Source of the DNA: JBCBWG01 sp964579305
Lineage (GTDB): Bacteria > Pseudomonadota > Alphaproteobacteria > Rhizobiales > Hyphomicrobiaceae
Direction: 5' to 3'
Length of the DNA stretch: 5,579 bases
Assembly: GCA_964579305.1 (NCBI GenBank)
Contig: CAZOGY010000172.1
Span: 1 to 5,579, forward strand
Shown here: piece by piece, positions 1-5,284 of the stretch
Numbering within the stretch: the stretch's first letter is position 1
Layout: the number at the start of each line of letters is the position of its first letter
Position numbers and translations under genes: made by a program
The notes under the pieces: model-generated
The model's input: the letters and a program-made list of their open reading frames with translations, nothing else
What the model was told of the DNA's origin: nothing
Databases searched by the model: none

Positions 1-541
1 TGTCATCGCCCTCGCCGCCGCGCAGGACGTCCTCGCCAGCAGCGCCAACCAGAGCGTCAGATCCGCGGCCGCCGCGGAACGTGTCGTCTCCCGAGCCACC
101 GGTCAGAATGTCATCACCGTCGCCACCGTTGAGCGTGTTGTCGCCATCGGTCACTGTGATGGTGTCATTGCCCTGGCCGCCGCGGAATGTGCCGCTTGCA
201 CCAGCCGCAGCCGTCATCGTGTCATTGCCATCACCGCCGAACGCGTTGACGACCGCGGTCCCGCCCACTTGGATCGTGTCATCGCCAGCGCCCGCACGCA
301 GAAGATCGAAACCGGCGTTGCTGATCAGCGTGTCGTTACCATCGCCGCCCCAGATGCGATCATCGCCGTTACCGCCATCGATGATGTCGTTGCCTTCGCG
401 GCCGCTGATCCGGTCGTCGTTGTCGCCGCCGTTGATGGTGTCATCGCCCGTGGAACCCTGAACGCGGTCGTCTCCCGCACCCGCTTCGATGGTTGCAACG
501 GTGTCGCGCGCTGCAATGAAATCGTCACCTTCGGTGCCGGT
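1..541 (-). repeat. Tandem RTX nonapeptide repeats (about 18 units, some degenerate)
   Basis: About eighteen 27-bp coding units run in tandem from roughly residue 24 to the edge. Good units carry GGxGxDxhx with acidic residues at the calcium-binding positions, such as GGDNDDRIS and GREGNDIID. Several units are degenerate, including AARDTVATIE, SNAGFDLLR, VGGTAVVNAF, AAAGASGTFR and VTDGDNTLN. Some of these are ten residues long, so the strict nine-residue register is broken at intervals. On the plus strand the repeats appear as recurring gtcatcgcc or gtcgttgcc-like words. The repeat is protein-driven and is not a mobile or CRISPR-type repeat. Confidence 0.88.
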
Positions 542-610
542 GATCGTAAAGATATTTCCGACCAATTCACCCGTAACACCGTTGCTGCCGCGCCAGTTGT
601 TGTCCGCCAT
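1..610 (-). CDS. RTX (hemolysin-type calcium-binding repeat) protein, N-terminal part, cut by left window edge
   Basis: Reading the minus strand from ATG at 610-608 gives 203 uninterrupted codons to the window edge, with no stop. The first 23 residues (starting MADNNWRGSNGVTGELVGN) show no Sec signal peptide and no membrane segment. From about residue 24 the protein is almost entirely nonapeptides of the form GGxGxDxhx, for example GGNGDDRIW, GGDGNDTLI, GGDGDDILT and GGSGDDTFR. In the RTX family these form a calcium-loaded parallel beta-roll, and the proteins leave the cell through type I secretion using an uncleaved C-terminal signal, which would lie beyond the left edge. The start is supported by AAGGGG at 618-623, seven bases before ATG. 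What the C-terminus does (protease, lipase, adhesin, S-layer or plain repeat protein) cannot be read here. Family assignment is secure; function is open. Confidence 0.93.
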   Translation of the reverse strand, partial: MADNNWRGSNGVTGELVGNIFTITGTEGDDFIAARDTVATIEAGAGDDRVQGSTGDDTINGGDNDDRISGREGNDIIDGGNGDDRIWGGDGNDTLISNAGFDLLRAGAGDDTIQVGGTAVVNAFGGDGNDTMTAAAGASGTFRGGQGNDTITVTDGDNTLNGGDGDDILTGGSGDDTFRGGRGSDALVGAAGEDVLRGGEGDD

Positions 611-725
611 GGTATCGCCCCTTCTGCCGCCATTGCTGTCTTTGCAGTGGGGGCACGTTTGGCTGCCGGGCGCTTGTCTAATTCTAAAGAGAATATTTCA
701 AAATCGATATAGCAAAAGACAGGGA

Positions 726-754
726 ATTATAGCGATGTTTGAGGGTTGAATTAA
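726..754 (-). promoter_or_regulatory. Candidate sigma70-like promoter of the RTX gene
   Basis: On the minus strand a perfect TATAAT (726-731) lies 17 bases from TTAATT (749-754), which matches the -35 consensus TTGACA at only three of six positions. The spacing is ideal and the surrounding DNA is AT-rich compared with the genes. Transcription would start near 719 and read leftward into the RTX gene. A perfect -10 hexamer is uncommon by chance in DNA this GC-rich, but the weak -35 suggests help from an activator. Prediction only. Confidence 0.45.
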
Positions 755-808
755 CTTTTCAAAATGGAACAAATTTACCAATGCGTCGAAACAATTACGC
801 GCAAAACG

Positions 809-828
809 GCCAAACAAGCCGCTTTGGC
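809..828 (-). terminator. Weak terminator-like hairpin downstream of panC
   Basis: On the minus strand GCCAAA and TTTGGC form a six-base stem with an eight-base loop, followed by CGTTTTGC, so there is only a four-base T run. It lies about 50 bases after the panC stop, where a terminator is expected. Stem and T tract are both weak, so termination here is only a possibility. Confidence 0.3.
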
Positions 829-835
829 ATGGTCC

Positions 836-865
836 GTCCGCGCTTGTTGTTAATGTGCGCGGGAC
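836..865 (-). other. GC-rich stem-loop immediately after panC
   Basis: GTCC plus GCGC at 836-843 pairs with GCGC, one unpaired G, and GGAC at 857-865, around a 13-base AT-rich loop. It begins 13 bases past the panC stop on the minus strand. No T tract follows, so it is not a classical intrinsic terminator. It could stabilise the 3' end of the panC mRNA or act together with the hairpin at 809-828. Confidence 0.35.
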
Positions 866-878
866 GACCTGCCAGCGC

Positions 879-1739
879 TCAGATGCTCACTGGGATGTTG
901 TCGATCAGTCGGGTTTGACCGAGCCAGGCCGCTGCAAGTATTCGCGCGGCACCGCCTTGGGCGGGGCGCCACGGTTGAAGAGTGGCACGATCGCGGACTG
1001 CGACGTAGTCAACCTTGTCAAAGCCCGCCACGATCAACGCTTGCCGGGCCTCAGCCTCCGCCACGTCCGGCTGCACGCCCCCAGCCAGCGCGGCGCCCAT
1101 CGACCCCAGGACTTGATACATCTGTGCAGCAATCGCACGCTCACGCTCGCTGAGATAGGCGTTGCGCGAACTCATGGCCAAGCCGTCCGCCTCGCGAACC
1201 GTTGCGTGACCCACAATATTAACATCCAAATCGAGATCGGCCGCCATGCGCTGGACGACAAGCAATTGCTGATAGTCTTTTTCGCCGAAGATCGCGAAGT
1301 CCGGCTGCACCTGGCACAGCAGTTTGCAGCAAACCGTCGCGACGCCGGAAAAAAACGCCGGTCGGAATTCTGTTTCCAATCCAAGTGCCGGCCCGTTCAA
1401 TGTGATCGTTGTCGCGAAAGCATCGGGATACATGATCTGCGGTGTCGGTGCCCAAACCACATCAACGTCACGCTGGGCAAGTTTTTCGCAATCTGATTCA
1501 AATGTGCGCGGATAGGTTGCGAAATCTTCGGTTGGTGCAAATTGCTTCGGGTTTACGAAAATTGAAACAACCGTGCGCTTGGCAATCGCCTTGGCATGGT
1601 CAACCAAGGCGAGATGGCCGTCATGCAGTGCGCCCATCGTCGGGACGAGCGCAATCGTTTCGTCAGCACGTCGCCACTCCCGCGTACGCGCCCGCAGGGC
1701 ATTGATCTCCGACACGATTTCCGGGCGTGTAGTGTTCAC
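879..1739 (-). CDS. panC: Pantothenate synthetase (pantoate--beta-alanine ligase), complete
   Basis: This cytoplasmic enzyme joins D-pantoate and beta-alanine using ATP, through a pantoyl-adenylate intermediate, in the last step of pantothenate (vitamin B5, CoA precursor) synthesis. The 286-residue product has the usual family length and all main motifs in order: PTMGALHDGHL (residues 33-43, the nucleotidyltransferase HIGH-type motif), FVNPKQF (61-67), ED and YPRT (71-79), RPAFFSGVATV (126-136), FGEKDYQQ (151-158) and READGLAMSSRNAYL (182-196, the KMSKS-like loop). The start is GTG at 1739-1737, preceded by a GGGAG/GAGGG purine run at 1743-1751. Translation from there gives the family's normal N-terminus. 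The gene is divergent from the PutA-like gene and co-directional with the RTX gene, with a 268-bp gap that argues against one operon. No panB or panD is visible. It appears intact and functional. Confidence 0.98.
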   Translation of the reverse strand: MNTTRPEIVSEINALRARTREWRRADETIALVPTMGALHDGHLALVDHAKAIAKRTVVSIFVNPKQFAPTEDFATYPRTFESDCEKLAQRDVDVVWAPTPQIMYPDAFATTITLNGPALGLETEFRPAFFSGVATVCCKLLCQVQPDFAIFGEKDYQQLLVVQRMAADLDLDVNIVGHATVREADGLAMSSRNAYLSERERAIAAQMYQVLGSMGAALAGGVQPDVAEAEARQALIVAGFDKVDYVAVRDRATLQPWRPAQGGAARILAAAWLGQTRLIDNIPVSI

Positions 1740-1742
1740 AAA

Positions 1743-1751
1743 CCCTCTCCC
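1743..1751 (-). promoter_or_regulatory. Ribosome binding site of panC (decides the GTG start)
   Basis: Read on the minus strand the sequence is GGGAGAGGG followed by TTT and GTG. GGAG is seven bases and GAGG five bases from the start codon. It supports initiation at GTG 1739 even though no ATG occurs nearby in frame. Confidence 0.7.
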
Positions 1752-1846
1752 AATCCTTGCTCAGAGCAGACCGCGGGTGGCGCCGTTTGCCCCGCCTGTT
1801 CAAGCTGTCGCCCGAATCGCCGAATGGTGGATCTTCGCCTTAAGAC

Positions 1847-1861
1847 CCCGCGCCCCGCGGG
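1847..1861 (+). promoter_or_regulatory. GC-only hairpin abutting the ribosome binding site of the PutA-like gene
   Basis: CCCGCG (1847-1852), loop CCC (1853-1855), CGCGGG (1856-1861). The six-base all-G/C stem ends four bases before the GGAGAG Shine-Dalgarno sequence at 1865-1870. Such a stem beside the ribosome binding site could limit translation or act as a transcript-start structure. It may also be a chance product of high GC. Confidence 0.4.
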
Positions 1862-1864
1862 ACC

Positions 1865-1870
1865 GGAGAG
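1865..1870 (+). promoter_or_regulatory. Ribosome binding site GGAGAG that sets the start of the PutA-like gene
   Basis: GGAG at 1865-1868 is followed six bases later by ATG at 1875. The in-frame ATG at 1824 (17 codons upstream) has no purine-rich site before it, and starts further upstream would run antisense through panC. The 1875 start is therefore preferred. Confidence 0.75.
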
Positions 1871-1874
1871 CGCT

Positions 1875-4800
1875 ATGGCAAATGCCACTGATATCGGCAG
1901 CACGGACGCTTTGGAACGGACTGCGACGCACCGCAACCGTGCAATCGAACAACATGAGCCGGCCGCGCTTGCGTACGGGTCTGCGGCGGATCCCGGTGCC
2001 GCGGCAAACGCAATGCGGATCGGCACCATCGAACCGCCGCCGCGCGATTGGATTGGCGCAAAACTCTTTGCCGATGAAGACAAACTGATCGCTGGATATC
2101 TGGAGCGCTTGATCCTCTCTGACGGGGCGCGCGACCGGATCATGCGCAAGGCGCGCGAATTGTCGGACGTGGCGGCTGCGGAAAAGCGCGGGCTCGCCGG
2201 CCTGGATCGTGCGCTGGGAACGTCGCCCGAAGCGGTCATGGAATGTCTCGCGATTGTGAGAAAAACGGCTGATATTGCCGATCAAAAGGCACGCGAGGAT
2301 GTTATCGGCGAGCATCTCGCCGCGCTCGATGCCACCCGCCAGCACGTGCGCAAGGCGCTCCAGCCCGCGGCGATCAAGCTGGCCCGCCTCGTCATCGCGA
2401 ACACCTTTGTGGCCGGCGGAACGGTGCCGGCCGCCTTGAGCCGAATTGCAGCGGACCTTGGCATGAAGCAACCCGGCTGGCACATGCCGCCGGTCGAAAT
2501 TGCAGCTGTCGGCGACGACGATGGCGGTCGTTCAGCCGATGTCAACGCGTCCGCAAACGTCCAGCAGGCAGCGCCGCGCACCGCACCTGCAACCCAACCT
2601 TTGAGCGTGCCACCATTGCGCTGCAGCCTGTCGCTTGCGCTGCCGCCGGCACGCTCGATGGATGACGCGGCGCGTGCCGTGGCGGCCTATGGTGCCCTGA
2701 TCGACGATGTCGCGCGTGCGGCTGGACCGCCGATGCGGACCCACGCGGGCGCTTTGCTGACGCGCCCGGCTGTGTTGATCGACCCAGCGACCCTCGTGCC
2801 ATATTTTCACGACCGCGACATTGCCAGCGCATCGTTGAGTACAATCCTGCGGGATCACGTACTGCCTCTCGCGGTCGCCGGGGCGAGCCGGTCCGTGGTC
2901 GTGCTGATCGACGGCGTCCACGAAGCCGCGCTCGACATCACGCTCGCCGCCTTTGCTGACACGTTTGTCGCGCCGGAATTGCAAAAAACGACCGCATGGG
3001 GCGGATTCGGGCTCACGGTGTCCGCGCAATCGAAACGAGCGCTGGTGACGGCGCGATGGTTGCGCGCCCTCGCCTTGGAGGCCGACCGGCGCATTCCCGT
3101 CCGCCTGATCGCAGCGGCTTCGGATTGGAAAGCAGAAATGGCCCAGGCCGCCGATGCTGGCTGGCCGTCGTCACCCGTGATCGCCGCCCCGGCCAACCAG
3201 CGCATCGCCATGCTTGCGCTATCGCGTCTGTTGACGGCCGACGCAGACGCGTTTCACGCCATCATCGCGACCCGTGATCCTGTCGTGCTCGCCGCCCTGC
3301 GTGAGGTCGCGCCATCTGTCCCGCGCGATATCGAACGTCCGTTGTCTGTGCTGCCGGAAATGACATCACGCGCAGCCGAAACGAGCGAGGGCACGACGGG
3401 GCTGCGGATCCATGCCATCCTCGGTCACGGCGTGCAGGCGCTGACCGCGGCGATCCAACCACACGAGATCCGTGGGCCGGGCGGCCTGCCTTCTCTTCTT
3501 GCCGACAATGCCGCCGCCTCAGATGCGGCCACGTTTTTGGCGCTGGTTGACCCGCAGACGCCGCAAGCCGACACGTCCGCTGACGGTGACGTAACCCAAG
3601 ATGCGTCCCCAACGCCGGCCGCTGACCCGGTCGCGCAGCCTGCGAACACTGGCCGGATTGACCTGCGTCCGGCCGCCTTTGCCCGCCAACCGCTGTTTGA
3701 AACGGGTATTGCTGCACCGTTCTGCGCGAAAGTCGCGGATCTGATTGCTCAGGGGTTCAGCGATGAGCCGGTCGCGACGGCCGATGACGCGCTCTTGGAC
3801 GATGGTACGGGCGAAACGCGCTATGGCCCCGCAAGCATCGACGTACCGATCGGTGTCGTCACGCGGCTCGGCCTTGCGGAAGCGCGCGCGGCCCTGGACG
3901 TCAGCGCCGAGGCTGCAAGCGAATGGGGCCAACGGGCGCTGTCGGCGCGGATCGCATGCATTGGCGCGGCCGCATCGCACCTGCTCGGCAAACGCGCCGA
4001 GGCAACCGCACGCCTGGTCGCGGAGGCCGGGCTCACGTTGCGCGATGCCGTCGACGAGATCGATGCCGGTGTCGCCGCTCTCAAGTGGATTGCAGGGCAC
4101 GCAGAACTCGCCCTGTCAGCGGGCGCTGCAAATCGCGATAGCCGCGGCCTGGTCCAGGCCTGGGCGCACCGCCCGCGCGGATTGTTCCTGGCCTTGCCAC
4201 CTGCCCAACGGCCGTTGCAGACGGCGATTGCGCAAGCTGCCTCTGCGCTTGTGGCCGGCAACGCGGTTGTCCTTGTGCCGCCGCCGCAAACGCCGCTGAT
4301 CTGCGCGTTTGTGCGCGATGTTTTGATCGCCGCCGGCATCCCGGGCGAAGTCGTTCAGTCCGTTTGCGTCGAGCCGTCCACGGCCCGGCGGCTCGTGTGT
4401 GCATCACCGGTCGCTGGCGTTGTCGTGGAAGGTCCGCGCATGTGGGCTGAGACGCTTTTGCGCGACTTGACCGCCGATGGTCGCATTATGCAGCCGTTCA
4501 TTGCGACCTCGCCAGGGCGGCACGTTGCCGTCGTCGATGCGTCAGCCGACCTTGCTGTGACGGTCGACGCATTGGTCGCATCGCTCCGGCACGAATGCGG
4601 GCAGACCTGGGCATCGCCGACGTGTGTGCTGGCCGCAGGCAGCATCAGTGAAGACTTGCAGCGTCGCCTTGCCGAATCTGTGGCCGGCCTGACCATCGGC
4701 GACCCGTCTCATCCCGCAACGCAATTAGGCCCGCTCATCGATCAGGAAGCCGCCGATATCTTCATGGCGCAAAAAATGCGCCTGATGCGCACTGCTGACG

Positions 4801-5228
4801 TGCTCTATGACGGTGAACTACCGAGCGCAGCGGCCCGCGGCGCGTTTGCCGCGCCCGCCGTTTACGCGGTCAACGACGCGCAAGCCCTGTGTGAGGTCGC
4901 TGGTCCATTGCTGGCGATTGCAACGCTGCCAGATCATGCACTGATCGACGCGGCGCATGACCCCCATCCCTTGCTTGCCGCCGCAAGCGTCGTGTCGGTG
5001 TTCACCCGGCGCCAGCGTGCGGTGTCTACGGTTTGCGCGGTGGGTCAGGCTGCCGAAATCAACGTCAATCGCTGTAGGCCCGGCATCACCCCAAGCTGGG
5101 CGCCAAGTGGTACGAATTCTGAAACAGCAAGCGCGTTCGCATTCGGTGGCGATTGCTGGCTAGCTCAGTTCTCTCGCAGGGTCCGGACAGTCGACGGCTT
5201 GGCGTTGCTTTCCAACGTGCCTACGTAA
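1875..5228 (+). CDS. Catalytically degenerate PutA-like protein (proline dehydrogenase/P5C dehydrogenase pseudoenzyme), complete
   Basis: This 1117-residue protein follows the architecture of bifunctional PutA, which oxidises proline to glutamate through P5C. Residues 1-62 are a low-complexity extension. Residues 63-190 match the PutA alpha-helical arm (KLFADEDK; 115-149 resembles the EGVALMCLAEALLRIPD block). Residues 250-555 match the proline dehydrogenase barrel: DDAARAVAAYGALI, LTRPAV, WGGFGLTVSAQSKRA (375-389), VRLIAAASDW (409-418), IATRDP (464-469) and RIHAILGHG (511-519). A Pro/Ala/Asp-rich linker spans about 560-600, then an aldehyde dehydrogenase domain runs to the end (QTPLI 805-809, GDPSHPATQLGPLID at 942, EVAGP 1007-1011, NVNR 1063-1066). 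Catalytic signatures are gone: KGAYWD, THNA, YLVRR, WNFP, ETGG, and the nucleophile Cys of GQRCSA, which is GQTWAS here with Trp912. The frame is unbroken and the ribosome binding site is good, so I infer a pseudoenzyme and not decay. No N-terminal DNA-binding domain is evident. The downstream VWA gene is probably co-transcribed. Confidence 0.8.
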   Translation: MANATDIGSTDALERTATHRNRAIEQHEPAALAYGSAADPGAAANAMRIGTIEPPPRDWIGAKLFADEDKLIAGYLERLILSDGARDRIMRKARELSDVAAAEKRGLAGLDRALGTSPEAVMECLAIVRKTADIADQKAREDVIGEHLAALDATRQHVRKALQPAAIKLARLVIANTFVAGGTVPAALSRIAADLGMKQPGWHMPPVEIAAVGDDDGGRSADVNASANVQQAAPRTAPATQPLSVPPLRCSLSLALPPARSMDDAARAVAAYGALIDDVARAAGPPMRTHAGALLTRPAVLIDPATLVPYFHDRDIASASLSTILRDHVLPLAVAGASRSVVVLIDGVHEAALDITLAAFADTFVAPELQKTTAWGGFGLTVSAQSKRALVTARWLRALALEADRRIPVRLIAAASDWKAEMAQAADAGWPSSPVIAAPANQRIAMLALSRLLTADADAFHAIIATRDPVVLAALREVAPSVPRDIERPLSVLPEMTSRAAETSEGTTGLRIHAILGHGVQALTAAIQPHEIRGPGGLPSLLADNAAASDAATFLALVDPQTPQADTSADGDVTQDASPTPAADPVAQPANTGRIDLRPAAFARQPLFETGIAAPFCAKVADLIAQGFSDEPVATADDALLDDGTGETRYGPASIDVPIGVVTRLGLAEARAALDVSAEAASEWGQRALSARIACIGAAASHLLGKRAEATARLVAEAGLTLRDAVDEIDAGVAALKWIAGHAELALSAGAANRDSRGLVQAWAHRPRGLFLALPPAQRPLQTAIAQAASALVAGNAVVLVPPPQTPLICAFVRDVLIAAGIPGEVVQSVCVEPSTARRLVCASPVAGVVVEGPRMWAETLLRDLTADGRIMQPFIATSPGRHVAVVDASADLAVTVDALVASLRHECGQTWASPTCVLAAGSISEDLQRRLAESVAGLTIGDPSHPATQLGPLIDQEAADIFMAQKMRLMRTADVLYDGELPSAAARGAFAAPAVYAVNDAQALCEVAGPLLAIATLPDHALIDAAHDPHPLLAAASVVSVFTRRQRAVSTVCAVGQAAEINVNRCRPGITPSWAPSGTNSETASAFAFGGDCWLAQFSRRVRTVDGLALLSNVPT
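2520..2610 (+). other. Low-complexity linker in the PutA-like protein between arm and barrel
   Basis: About residues 216-245 (DDDGGRSADVNASANV and following, then PRTAPATQP) are rich in Ala, Asp, Pro, Gln and Thr with no PutA counterpart. They separate the helical arm from the remnant of the SFDMLGEA block, which here reads CSLSLALPPA. Such an insert suggests a flexible connection and relaxed packing between the arm and the barrel. Confidence 0.5.
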
Positions 5229-5284
5229 CGTGCGTCGACAGCGGCTTTTTGAGTTGCCGCACGCCCCATCACGAAAGGCCTTGT
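5229..5284 (+). other. Short intergenic gap between the PutA-like and VWA genes
   Basis: The 56 bp contain two overlapping, mutually exclusive inverted repeats: CGTGCG (5229-5234) with CGCACG (5258-5263), and GCGGC (5241-5245) with GCCGC (5256-5260) around a T-rich loop. Neither is followed by a T tract, and no promoter is seen. A ribosome binding site GAAAGG sits at 5273-5278, six bases before the next ATG. Co-transcription of the two genes is the simplest reading. Confidence 0.5.

Larger units (their letters stand above)
611..878. other. Intergenic region between panC and the RTX gene
   Basis: The 268 bp downstream of panC and upstream of the RTX start contain no credible gene. Positions about 680-800 are clearly richer in A/T than the rest of the window. 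The region holds a candidate minus-strand promoter (726-754), a 14-bp inverted repeat ATTCT-aaag-AGAAT at 681-694, two same-direction copies of TTTCAAAAT (696-704 and 757-765), and two stem-loops behind panC (809-828 and 836-865). If the promoter is right, the RTX mRNA has a leader of roughly 110 bases. Confidence 0.6.
1740..1874. promoter_or_regulatory. Divergent intergenic region between panC and the PutA-like gene
   Basis: These 135 bp must hold the promoters of both divergent genes unless one of them starts inside its neighbour. I see no convincing -35/-10 pair on either strand; the region is GC-rich, as is common for weak or activator-dependent alphaproteobacterial promoters. Structures present are an 11-bp perfect palindrome TGCTC-a-GAGCA (1758-1768), a CTTAAG hexamer (1839-1844) and a strong GC hairpin (1847-1861) just before the ribosome binding site of the plus-strand gene. 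Confidence 0.5.

Noticed and set aside
1..541. Tandem 27-bp DNA repeats as a possible CRISPR or satellite array
   Set aside because: No constant repeat with unique spacers. The periodicity is that of coding RTX nonapeptides, with codon-level variation.
81..712. Open plus-strand frames and one other minus frame across the RTX region
   Set aside because: They are shadows of the 27-bp coding repeats. Their Pro/Ser- or Val/Ala-rich translations have no domain sense, while the minus-strand frame gives clean GGxGxDxhx repeats and a ribosome binding site.
1331..1363. Phe-Phe in place of the more familiar His-Phe in the RPxHFxGV motif of PanC
   Set aside because: I recall alphaproteobacterial PanC proteins with FF at this place, so it is probably a normal lineage variant and not a defect.
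855..1705. Plus-strand frames opposite panC
   Set aside because: Antisense to a complete, motif-perfect panC; translations are Arg/His-rich and resemble nothing.
1596..1874. Longer start for the PutA-like protein (93 extra codons)
   Set aside because: It would overlap panC antisense by about 140 bp and lacks a ribosome binding site, and the extra residues do not resemble PutA. ATG 1875 has GGAGAG at ideal spacing.
1824..1874. ATG at 1824 as alternative start
   Set aside because: In frame but with no purine-rich site upstream; kept only as a fallback that would give 1134 residues.
1736..4724. Many open minus-strand frames within the PutA-like gene, several over 100 codons
   Set aside because: Typical of high-GC DNA opposite a real gene; Arg/Ala/Cys-rich translations, no motifs, no credible ribosome binding sites or operon order.
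5229..5263. Intrinsic terminator between the PutA-like and VWA genes
   Set aside because: The inverted repeats compete with each other and no T run follows them; the only T run (5246-5250) is inside the loop.
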